In this document: in pieces, positions 1 through 9,962 of the stretch
How the letters are laid out: every line of letters begins with the position of its first letter
Numbering within the stretch: the first letter of the stretch is position 1
Assembly (NCBI RefSeq): GCF_026210795.1
Contig: NC_089434.1
Coordinates: forward strand, 2,542,001-2,606,000
Direction: 5' to 3'
Length of the DNA stretch: 64,000 bases
From: Rhizophagus irregularis
Lineage: Eukaryota > Glomeromycota > Glomeromycetes > Glomerales > Glomeraceae
Made by a program: the position numbers and the translations under genes
The notes under the pieces: model-generated
What the model saw: the letters and a program-made list of their open reading frames with translations, nothing else
Database searches by the model: none
Told to the model about the DNA's origin: nothing

Positions 1-1363
1 GAAAATTCGATCTGAATTTCTTATGGATCCATGACTTGTAAAATATTCTTTAAACATTATCCACTCCTTTTTTAAAAAGTCAACTAACTTATCGGCTCTT
101 TTTTTATCAAAAATATTTACGAGTATATTCCATTGTCTAAGCAATTTTTCCATCATTTCACAGTCGATCTGATCAATACCTTTATGAACATGGTTTTGTC
201 TGTAAAACATTTTTGGCTTGATAATTAATGGTGATAATGTACCGTTAATCATCAATTTTTGTTCTTGTCGAACACATTCTATTAATTTGTTACGATATTT
301 CAAATAAAAAGTTTCATCATAATATGAAATTTTTGCCAGCATCCAAGGATGTAATATCCAAATTTTTGGTTCCAAAACTGCAGTGTTCACTTCTAGATAA
401 GGTAGTCTTGGTTTTTCATCAACTATTGACAAAATATAATCCAGTAAAGGTCCATACATATTTGCTGATCTAATTGGTTCTCTTTCACCTTTATCAAGAT
501 ATCTTTCACGAGTCTCGAGTGTTATTATATAAGCATGAAAGAGAATTTCCTAAAATGAAAATATTGACATTTAACCTTATGATGATAAATTTTAAACTCA
601 ACTTCTTACCATATTTTGTGGCGATTTATTAATATATTCAGAAAAATTTTTTATTATTAAATATTTATTATATTGGGGTAGTCCACCTTCGGTGGTATCT
701 CTTGAACAATCTCGTATAAGTAATTTTGCGGCGGCGCGATATGAAATAGTTTTCGGTAACAATTTAAAGGAGTATTCTTCTTTCAATAATGACATAATAT
801 TATTATCTCTAGCATTTGTTGGGTGATTTATACTTCTGAGATAAGATGCGCTTCCCAATAAAGTCATCTGAACTTCTGTTAATACATCAGCTGTCACCGC
901 AGGTTTGCTTCCTATTGTGACATCCTAATTTTAAAGGAAAAAATTATTATAAAATAAAATAAAATATTTTTAATTCGTAATTAATTACCTCCACGATCCT
1001 CTTTTTTATATCACCATCATAAGTTTCTATGACATAAGCAAGAATATCAAAACTTAGATATGGATTGGTTAGTAAAGTTCTGTATAATAAACGTTGACTG
1101 TTAAAAATCTCATCTATTGTAGGTATTGTTTTTTCAACGTCACAAGCTTTTGTTGTCTCTTTTATTTTTTCTACAAGTTTATTAAAAATATGTTTTTTAT
1201 ATTCTGTATTATTTTTAATATCGGATAAATCAAATACTACTTCAGTTGCAAGCTTTATACAATTTTGTATTTTTTCTCTGTCCCAAGTACCGATCAGCAT
1301 TGTTTTCGCTTCTGAAAGTAACAAGACAAATTTATAAATTTGATCGATTAATTTTATATCCAT
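1..1363 (-). CDS. Hypothetical protein, 3 exons visible, runs off the left edge
   Basis: Three exons on the minus strand join without a frame break: 1363-989, 924-610 and 549 to the window edge, separated by GT-AG introns of 64 nt (988-925) and 60 nt (609-550). The start codon at 1363 opens MDIKLIDQIYKFVLLLSEAK and about 410 residues are visible, all open; the C-terminus lies outside the window. The protein is mostly helical-looking, rich in K, E, I and L, with no catalytic motif, signal peptide or membrane span that I can see. I do not recognise the family. It differs from the rest of the window in having no internal stops, so it is probably a functioning host gene. The upstream region (from 1364) is AT-rich and holds its presumed promoter. 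Confidence 0.8.
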
Positions 1364-1650
1364 TTTAAATTGAGAAGAAAGAAATCTGAAGTTACGCGTT
1401 TTTTATAGCTGTATTACGTCATCATCTACATATCAAAATTTTTGGCGTAACAAGCAGTACTATTATGCTCCGCTGAATCTTTATATAAAAAATTTTCATA
1501 TTTAGTTGAGTAAAAATTATTGAATCACTTTTATAAATTTATTTTGTAAATTATTAATTTCTTATACTTTTATACTTTACATAAAAAATTGCTTTTTTTT
1601 GATATATCTGATATATTATTATAAGTATACATGTTGCCAAAAATATATTA
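1364..1650. other. AT-rich upstream region of the partial gene
   Basis: No ORF or repeat recognised. It probably carries the promoter of the minus-strand gene that starts at 1363, but I see no specific element I can defend. Confidence 0.4.
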
Positions 1651-1654
1651 GACA

Positions 1655-2330
1655 AATCCCAAATCCCAAATTAATTATGGCATCCCAAATGTACAAATCC
1701 CAAATTATTACGGCATCCTAAAATAATTATGACATCCCAACCCTGCAAAAAATCTGATCTGTGTTTTATCTTTCCATGTTTTTTCTGTGAATGTATCATT
1801 TTAATGGAATTTATAGCCTTAATCATGGAAATTTTATAGCCTTAATCATGGAAATTTTCATTTCACTAACATGGATATCATTTTTATGGAATTTTTACGG
1901 AAGACACGGAGAAATAATGGAAATATTCAGATAAAAATTTTTTATAGGGCAAATGTACAAATCCCAAATTATTATGGCATCCCAAAATAATTATAACATC
2001 CTAAAATAATTGACATTCCAAAATAATTATGGTATTTCAAAATAATTATAATATTCTTTTATATTTTAATTTTAAAAATCTATAATTATTATAATTTTAT
2101 AATTTTGATTCAAATTTAAAAAAATTAATTATGATATTTTAAATGTATGTCTTAAATTATTGTAATATTTCAAATTAATTATATCATTTTAAATTAATTA
2201 TAGCATCTCAAATTAATTACAACATTCCAAATTAATTATGACATTCCAAATTAATTACAACATCCCAAATTAATTATAAGGCTTTATAGTATCTCAAATT
2301 AATTATAGCATCTCAAATTAATTTATATTT
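1655..2330. repeat. Degenerate short repeats, CCCAAATTAATTATGGCAT type
   Basis: About two dozen degenerate copies of a 20-25 nt motif of the form CATCCCAAATTAATTATGG follow one another with varied spacing, with a 140-nt stretch of different repeats (ATGGAAATTTTATAGCC, 1795-1880) inside. There is no coding potential. The array decays into plain AT-rich DNA by about 2330. Confidence 0.6.
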
Positions 2331-2890
2331 ATTAGATTATTAAAATATGATTATCAAAAATATGATGATTTTATAATATGATAATCTTGTAATACTTATA
2401 AATATCTTTTAAAAAAATTTAAATTACAAAAAATATAGAACAATTCAGCTCGCCTTATAATGAATTTGGCGTCCCAGCCGATTGAATCTTTGTTATTAAA
2501 ATTCATTAACATTATAACAGATTATTTGATAAATATTACAAAAATCTGGTATAAATTTTCTGCATCATGTGACATTATAGATTATACAATATTTGTAATA
2601 ATTAATAAAATTAATTGAAAAATGTAAAGTTCGTTTATTACTCATTTACAATTTATTATATTATGATCTAATATTATAATAATTATAAAATATACTAGTA
2701 TCCTAAATTAATAATTACATTAATTAACTATATAATTATTTTTTTTTTATTAATATATTATCAATTTTAGTTACAACTAATCAAGCTCTGAAAATCGAAA
2801 GAGATGAATTTGCAAAAAAATAAAAGCAAGTACACAATATGAAAGTGGGGGGTTTGAGGACTGAAGGTCTGATCCCACTGAAATATTGGA
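2331..2890. other. AT-rich DNA without recognised features
   Basis: No supported gene. A 62-codon minus-strand reading frame near 2781-2969 overlaps the inverted repeat described next and has no coding character. Confidence 0.4.
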
Positions 2891-3204
2891 TGTGTAGGCC
2901 ACAAAGACCCCGGAAAATACTTATATAGGTAAGGTCCCAAAAATATTTTTTATTAGTAGCTCTAAGCATAGGTTTTTACTATGATCGCTAAGCATTGTTG
3001 ATATCTAACCTTAAAAATTATATAAAAATAAGCAAATCAATCTTCTAACCTAATTAAATTTTTATTTTAACACATATAATTTATAAAATATATTTATTAA
3101 TTAATATATTTTATTAAATCCAATTTTAAATATGTTGTGAAGCTAAACTAAACATAATATACAAATAGATTAACAATATTCAATTAATAAAGTTAATAAA
3201 CAGT

Positions 3205-3900
3205 AAAAGAAAAATTCGAAATTAATACTATTACAAAAAATGTAAATTTCTCCATAAGTATTATACTTACACCCATAAAAATTAATATTTAGGTAGTTTC
3301 GACTTTGCTGAACAATTTTCAATTAATTTAGAAAGTCGATTTCATTTGACCAAAGAGGTGTAATTATGCTCTGAAGTTGTAAACGGAGAAACGAAAAATT
3401 CAGAAGTTAGTACCGTTATGAAAAATGCACTTTTCTCCATAAGTATTATACCCACACTCATGAAAATTAATATATAAGTAGTTTCGACCTTGCTGAACAA
3501 TTTTCAATTAATTTAGAAAGTCGATTTCATTTGACCAAAGAGGTGTAATTAAGCTCTGAAGTTGTAAACGGATAAATGAAAAATTCGGAAGTTAGTACCA
3601 TTATGAAAAATGCACTTTTCTCCATAAGTATTATACCCACACTCATGAAAATTAATATATAAGTAGTTTCGACCTTGCTGAACAACTTTCAATTAATTTA
3701 GAAAGTCGATTTCATTTGACTGAAGTGGTGTAATTACGCTCTGAAGTTATAAACAAAAAAGTGAAAAATTTAAAAGTTATTACCGTTAAAAAAAATATGC
3801 TTTTCTATATAAATATCATACTTAGCCTTAAAATACAAGTAGATTTAACTTGCTGAACAAACTTACTTAAACATAAAAGATAATTTGATATAACCAAAGT
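3205..3900. repeat. Tandem repeat, about 184-bp unit, roughly 3.7 copies
   Basis: The phrase CTCCATAAGTATTATACYYACAC followed by TAGTTTCGACYTTGCTGAAC and a GAAAGTCGATTTCATTTGAC block recurs at about 3248, 3432 and 3615, with a more diverged copy from 3797. Noncoding in all frames. Confidence 0.75.
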
Positions 3901-3975
3901 GGTGAGTAGTAAAATTATATTTTAAAGTAAAACATATTTATAGTAATTTTATTTAACAAAATAAACATGTATAAT

Positions 3976-4762
3976 TAGTGCTCCTAACAGATCGGTTCAG
4001 ACCGGATTCAGCTTAAATCTGATCCGATCTGATTTTTATTTTAATAGATCTGATCTGATCTGAATCTGATCAGATCTGGTTCAATTTGATCTGAATCTAG
4101 TTCGGATCCATTTGAATCCGATTTGAATCTGATCTGAATCTGGTTCGGATCTGGTCCTTGTCCTAAAAAAAGGAAGGGAACGTTAATTACGTTCCTCAAG
4201 TAAAAAGAAAAAAAACAAAAAAAAGAAACGAACTTACCATAGTTTGTTCTTTTTTTGAATCCCGGTCGTTCAGCTTCGTCTCACGTCCAGGTTTCCTAAA
4301 AAAAGAAAGGTAACGTTAATTACGTTCCCTTAAATAAAAAATAAAAAATAAAAAAAAGGAACGAACTTACCATAGTTCGTTCATTTTTTTTAAATCCTGG
4401 TCGTGTCATTAGGCTTCGTTCGTCCAGGCTTCCTACTAAAAAAGAAGGGAACCGTTAATTACGTTCCTTCAAGCAAAAAACAAAAAAAAGAAATGAACTT
4501 ACCTAGTTCGTTCTTTTAAATCTTGGTTGTCCGGCTTCATCCGTTCGTCTAGGAAAAGTTTTTTAAAAAAAAATCTGATCTGAATCTGTTCAGATCGGAT
4601 CAGATTTTCTTGTGTTATGATCTGATCTGATCCGAAATTGATCGGATCAGATTTTTTTTAAATCTGATCTGATCTACGGATCAGAATTTTGAAACCCGAA
4701 CCGGATCTGACTTGGATTAAATCTGCAGATCCAGATCAGATCAGATTTTTTTCGGAGCACTA
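3976..4762. mobile_element. hAT-like non-autonomous element, copy 1
   Basis: The 787-bp element begins TAGTGCTCC and ends GGAGCACTA, and is flanked by a perfect 8-bp duplication TGTATAAT (3968-3975 and 4763-4770). An 8-bp duplication with a TAG-type terminus is typical of hAT elements. Subterminal regions are dense in GATCTGATCT-type repeats; the core has about three 120-130 bp units with the palindromes CCTGG...CCAGG, GAACGTTAATTACGTTC and CGAACTTACCATAGTTCG. There is no transposase. Read on the minus strand, the core units carry GGTAAGTTCG donors and TTTTTTTAGG acceptors (see findings). Confidence 0.85.
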
Positions 4763-4770
4763 TGTATAAT

Positions 4771-5207
4771 ATAGTAATTTTATATTAAAAATAATACACT
4801 GAGTTTAATAAAAATTCAAAAGATACTATTGACAGATAATTAATAAAACATTGAAAAAAAAAATGAAATTTCATCAAAAAAAAATTTTTGTTTATAAAAT
4901 TGCGAAATGTAGTACAAAATTAACACTCACTGTTAGTGAAAATAAAATAAAAATTAATTATAAATTCAATATATAATATTTTAAAAAGTTATATAAATAT
5001 GAAAAAAAGCAACTAAAAACTCTTAGTATTTTAAAATAATACCAAAAATATGCAATTTAATTATCTTACATAGTATAAAATTTTCTTAAAATTAAGTATT
5101 ATAAAATTCTTACATCATAAAACTTTACTATGTTAGCTAAGCACCTTGGTACCTTACATATATAAGCATTTTCCGGGTCTTGGCCACAAAACGTTAAAAA
5201 CAATATC
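4771..5207. other. AT-rich DNA without recognised features
   Basis: Apart from the right copy of the inverted repeat near 5140-5197, I see no gene, RNA or repeat here. Confidence 0.4.
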
Positions 5208-5400
5208 GATTTTTCTTATTATATTAGAAGAGCTTCTATCAGCTCTAGAATCTTAATTTTGATATTATATTTTTAAGCTTTGTAGGGGTTTGCCATCTTC
5301 AGAAAGCATATCAATTTTTATCAATATATTAGAAAAGCTTCTAACAGCTCTAAAATCTTAATTTCTATATCAACTTTTCAGTTATATTTATTAAATCTAA
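5208..5400. repeat. Tandem duplication, about 110 bp
   Basis: Two diverged copies of TATTAGAARAGCTTCTAWCAGCTCTARAATCTTAATTT occur at about 5222 and 5327. Each contains a small AGCTTCT/AGCTCT palindrome. Noncoding. Confidence 0.6.
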
Positions 5401-5439
5401 CAAAAATTATTATATCAGAAATTGATTCTGCGTGAGTTA

Positions 5440-6144
5440 ACTCATTAATTATCATATTAACTACTTAAGTCTAATGAAAATCATGAAAATAAGTCTAACA
5501 GTTCTTATTACCCCTTAAATAAGTCTAATGAAAAAATAAGTCAAATGAAAATAAGTCTAATAGTCCTTATTACCTCAGAATTAAGTCTAACAGTTTTTTT
5601 AAGTCTAACGAAAATTTATAAATAAATCTAACCAAAAAATAAGTCTAACCAAATAACTCTAACTGCCCTAAATAAGTCTACCCAAAAATGTGTATAACAG
5701 AAATGGTTTTAGGCGTGTTATCTCATTAAATGGCATATCAAATAAATAAGTCTAACAAAAAAAATTGTAAATAAGTCTAACTGTCCCAATTTCTCCATCA
5801 TAAATCTAACGAAAATATATATGCCATGTTCTATATCTATGCGTGTTAGCTTAATAAATGGCATATCAAATTATTAAGTCTAACGAAAATTTGTCCCAAT
5901 TCCTTCTGGTATAAGTCTAATGAAAAAATTTAAGTCAAATAATTGTCCTAAGGTTTCCATTAATAAGTCTAATGAAAATTATGAATAAAGAACTGGTTTT
6001 GTGCAGGTAAAAGCTCGTTATCTAGTATATTTTATATAAAAGTCTAATAAAAATAACTTCTGTAAAAATCCTGAAAAATTTGCAGAATTGTCCTAACTTT
6101 TCAAGCAAGGTTCAGCAATATCGGAAGATAGCAAATTATCAAAT
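5440..6144. repeat. Short repeat field, AAGTCTAAYGAAAA
   Basis: More than twenty copies of AAGTCTAAYRAAAA, some with AACTGTCC or CAGTCCTT extensions, are spread over 700 bp. The same repeat resumes at 24118 (AAGTCTAATGAAAATT), directly to the right of the CACTA-like element 6145-24082, which confirms that the 17.9-kb block was inserted into this field. Confidence 0.75.
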
Positions 6145-6334
6145 CACTAATCAAAAAAGGAATATTCAGCCTTAATACAATTTGGCCTATATTCGACTAG
6201 AATTAATAAAATTTGACTTTAATTAGTAAAGATCTATGATTAGACATATATTCAACCTAGTTGAATTATGTTAATCAAATATTACGCATTATGCATTACG
6301 TGTATTAAAATAAAAGTTCATCTTTTTTTAAACT

Positions 6335-6495
6335 TTTTTAATTTTCTTTCTTCCCTCCCTGCCCTTTCCCTTCCTTCATTTCCCTTTTCCTTTGTCCCAG
6401 TTTCTCTTCTTCCCTTTTCCCTCCCTTCATTTTCGTTTTCCTTCCTTCGCTTTTCCCTTCCTTACCTTTTCCTCTTTCCTTTCGTCACTTATCTC
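6335..6495 (+). other. Pyrimidine-rich leader of element A
   Basis: About 160 nt of CCCTTCC/CTTTTCC tract precede the first intron-like unit. Element B has the same kind of tract at 50980-51130 in the same position. A Leu/Phe/Ser/Pro-rich reading frame over it is a composition artefact. The conserved position suggests a promoter or leader of a transcript across the array; that is inference. Confidence 0.45.
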
Positions 6496-7473
6496 TTTCG
6501 AAGGTATACATATACTTTCAAATTTTTACTTCTTTTAACAAAACGTTTCACTGACATTTTCATTTTTTTCTTTTTAGATTTAAGACGCCCATTTAAAAGG
6601 CTCGGGTGGGCTTCTGAAATACAGAAACCCCAAAGATTTGTAAGTACGAATTCTTTGGAGTTTTTTTTTTATTTTTTTTTAATATGAATGGTTACTAACT
6701 GTTCTTTTTTTACTTTTTTTTAGATTCGGCTGTTTGGGTGAGCTTCCAAAGTATGGAAAAACCAAGTTTCGTAAATACGAAACTTAGTTTATTTTTTATT
6801 TATTTTTTAATTTAGTATGAACAGTTACTAACCATTCTTTTTTTACTTTTTTTTTAGGTTCAGCCGTTCAGGTGGGCTTCCAAAGTATAGAAATCCCAAA
6901 GATTTGTAAGTACGAATTCTTTGGAGTTTTTTTTTATATTTTTAATATGAACGGTTACTAACTGTTCTTTTTTTACTTTTTTTTTTAGGTTTGGCCGTTT
7001 GGATGGGTTTCCGAAGTATAGAAACCCCAAAGATTTGTAAGTACGAATTCTTTGGAGTTTTTTTTTTATATTTTTAATATGAACGGTTACTAACCGTTCC
7101 TTTTTTACTTTTTTTTAGGTTCAGCTGTTTAGGTGGGCTTCTGAAGTATAGAAACTCCAAAGATTCGTAAGTACGAATTCTTTGGAGTTTTTTTTTATAT
7201 TTTTAATATGAACGGTTACTAACCGTTCTTTTTTTACTTTTTTTTAGGTTTGGCTCTTAGGTGACTTTTGAAAAATGGAAAAAACCAAGTTTCGTAAGTA
7301 TGAAACTTGGTTATTTTTTTTTTGTTTATTTTTAATATTATGAATGGTTATTAATAACCGTTCTTTTTCTTTTTTTTAGGATCAGATGTTCCGAAGGACA
7401 GGAAAATTCCAAGATTCGTAAGAATCTTGGATTTTTTTTTATTTTTTTTTAAAAAAAATATTACAAATGGTTA

Positions 7474-7626
7474 GGGCAGTGACATTTATTACGTAATATT
7501 TTAGGGTGGGAGGGTATTTAAAGGTCATATAACATATAAGTGTAACATAAGATTTTTCATATTACATGGGGGTGGAGGAGTATGGACTTATAGTAAATAG
7601 ATATTACGTAATAAATGTCACTGCCC
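7474..7626. mobile_element. PIF/Harbinger-like MITE, 153 bp
   Basis: Terminal inverted repeats GGGCAGTGACATTTATTACG at each end are flanked by TTA (7471-7473 and 7627-7629). A TTA/TWA 3-bp duplication with a GGG-type terminus suits PIF/Harbinger. Removing it restores the array palindrome GGTTACTAATAACC. No coding capacity. Confidence 0.8.
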
Positions 7627-7794
7627 TTACTAATAACTGTTCTTTTATTTTTTATAAATTTGGGTGGGCTTCCATATTTCAAAGAACGGGAAAATTCCAA
7701 AGATTCATAAGAATCTTGGATTTTTTTTTATTTTTTTAAAAAATATTATGAACGGTTACTAATAACCGTTTTTTTCTATTTTTTAGGATCTGGC

Positions 7795-8080
7795 ACTGGT
7801 AAAAAAATGATTTATCCTACACATATCTTACACATATTGGGTACTTAAAATGTAGAAAATAAATGCAACGAAATAATACACATATCATGCAATATCGAAG
7901 GGTGCTAATATATATATCGTACATATATCAGTGCCTGATAGGTATACTATATATATAAGTACCTGATATGTGTATGATATGTGTATTATTTGTGTATGAT
8001 TTTCTACATTTTGAGTACAATATATGTAAGATATGTGTAAGATATGTGTAGGATAGACCATTTTTTTGCCGATGTAGTGG
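7795..8080. mobile_element. Palindromic CACTA-type MITE in the array
   Basis: The left end CACTGGTAAAAAAATG and the right end (inverted CACTACATCGGCAAAAAAATG) bracket a near-palindrome with repeats of CTACACATATCTTACACATA. The whole insert could fold as one hairpin. A relative with similar ACACATATC and CGGGTACC content lies at 56545-56842. Exact ends and the flanking duplication (GG) are uncertain. Confidence 0.6.
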
Positions 8081-8799
8081 GATGGGCACTGAAAAAGGAA
8101 AACCAAGAAACCAAGATTCGTAAGTAGGTACAAATTTTGGTTTAATTTTTTTTGTTTTTTTTTAATATATGAACGGTTCTAACCATTCTTTTCTTTTTTT
8201 TTAAGATCTGGCGGGCTTCTAAAGAACGAAAAACTAAGAAACCAAAATTCGTAAGTAAGTATGAATCTTGGTTCTTTTTTTTTGTTTTTTTTTTAATATA
8301 TAAACGGTTTACTAATAACCGTTCTTTTCTTTTTTTAGGATCGGGTGGGCTTTCGAAGAACGAAAATCCAAAGATTTGTAAGTACAAATCTTTTATTTAT
8401 TATTATTACGAATGGTTTATTAACCATTCTTTCTTTTTTTTTATAGGATCGGATGGCTTCCGAAGAATGAAAACCCAAAGATTCATACGAATCTTTAATT
8501 TTTATTTATTTATTATTATTATGAATGGTTTACTAACCATTCTTTCTTTTTTTTTATAGGTTCGGGTGGACTTCTGAAGAACGAAAATCCAAAGATAAAG
8601 ATTCGTAAGTAGTGCTCCTAACAGATCAGTTCAAACCAGATTTAGCTTAAATCTGATCTGATCTGATTTTTATTTTAATAGATCTGATCTGATCCAAATC
8701 TGATCAGATTTGGTTTAATTTGATCCGAATCTGGTTCGGATCTATTTGAATCTGATTTGAATCTGATCTGAATCTGGTTCGAATCTGGTCCTTGTACTA

Positions 8800-9565
8800 A
8801 AAAAAGGAAAGGGAATGTTAATTACGTTCCTTAAAGTAAAAAAAAATAAAATAAAAATAAAAAAATGAATTTACCATAGTTCGTTTTTTTAAATCCTGGT
8901 CGTTCAGCTTCATCCTACGTCCAGGTTTCCTAAAAAAAAGGAAACGTTAATTACGTTCCCTTAAGTAAAAATAAAAATAAAAATAAAAAAAATGAACTTA
9001 CCATAGTTCGTTTTTTTAAATCTTGGTCGTTCAGCTTCGTTTCGCGTCCAGGTTTCCTAAAAATAAAAGAAAAGAACGTTAATTATGTTCCCTTAAGTAA
9101 AAATAAAAAAAACCTAAAAAAAAGAAACGAACTTACCATAGTTCATTCTTTTTTTTTAAATCCTGGTCGTTAACGTCTTAACGACTTCGTTCGTCCAGGT
9201 TTTCTAAAAAAAAAAGATAGAGAACGTTAATTACGTTCCCTTAAGTAAATTAAAAAAAAAACTTAAAAAAAGAAACAAACTTACCATAGTTCATTCTTTT
9301 TTTTAAATCCTGGTCGTTAACGTCTTAATGACTTCGTTCATCCAGATTTTCTAAAAAAAAGAAAAGGAACGTTAATTACGTTCCCTTAAGTAAAAATAAA
9401 AAAAAACTTAAAAAAAGAAACAAACTTACTATAGTTCGTTCTTTTTTTTAAATTCTGGTCATTAACGTCTTAATGACTTCGTTCGTCTAGGAAAGGGAAC
9501 GTTAATTACATTCCCTTAAGTAAAAATAAAAAAAAAAACTTAAAAAAAGAAATGAACTTACCATA
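8800..9565 (-). repeat. Core tandem units of hAT-like copy 2, left part
   Basis: About six units of 120-130 bp. On the minus strand each reads as ATG/GTAAGTTCG, an A/T-rich stretch, GGAACGTAATTAACGTTCC, a T-rich tract and TTTTTTTAG/GAAACCTGG. Example: donor at 9001, acceptor AG ending at 8930, 72 nt. The array continues at 13248-13850 beyond the inserted transposon. Confidence 0.75.
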
Positions 9566-9962
9566 GTTTACATATGCCCTAATCTATACCCTAACTCTAA
9601 TTTTTTTGAGATAACTCCAAATTTTATGGACCAATCATAACGATAGTCAAATCACCTGACATTATGTGGTAACACTAATGACGCCACTAATGACGCCAAA
9701 AAATTTTTATACATACGATATAAATTTTTCTGTTATTGTTACGAAAGTTAAGTGGTAAAAAAATATGGTATTAAGACTCATATTGAATTTTTAATAACCA
9801 GAAATTTTTATACTTATCGCATTTTTATAGATCTGTTGTACAATTTTTTATATGCTGCTATTTTTTAACGCGTAAAAAAACTGTTACTTTCAATGTCAAA
9901 TTCTAAGCAGCAAAAACCTTTTGAAAAAGAAAATTACCCTATTTCATCTGAAATAATATACT

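Larger units (their letters stand above)
2894..5197. mobile_element. Region bounded by imperfect inverted repeats (possible old element)
   Basis: The sequence at 2894-2950 (core GGAAAATACTTATATAGG followed by TAAGGTCCCAA) is matched in inverted orientation at 5197-5140 (GGAAAATGCTTATATATG then TAAGGTACCAA), about 30 of 35 positions. The repeats face each other across 2.2 kb that holds a tandem array and a complete hAT-like element. I could not define target duplications, so this may be an old transposon or just two dispersed repeats in opposite orientation. Confidence 0.35.
6570..8609 (+). repeat. Intron-like tandem array of element A, left part
   Basis: Units of about 130 bp each contain, in order, a GATTCGTAAGTACGAATC-type palindrome with a GTAAGT donor, an AACGGTTACTAACCGTT-type palindrome with a TACTAAC branch site, a pyrimidine run and TTTTTAG/G. 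Example: donor at 6906, TACTAAC at 6956-6962, AG at 6987-6988, an 83-nt intron-like segment. The array is interrupted by two MITEs (7474-7626 and about 7795-8080) and resumes at 23085 after the nested elements. Confidence 0.8.

Noticed and set aside
6268-6687. 139-codon plus-strand ORF
   Set aside because: Made of Leu/Phe/Ser/Pro from a CT-rich tract and running into the repeat array; a similar artefact occurs at 50941-51213 over the same leader.
8142-8387. Minus-strand 81-codon ORF rich in Lys
   Set aside because: Antisense of the intron-like array; changes frame with each unit.
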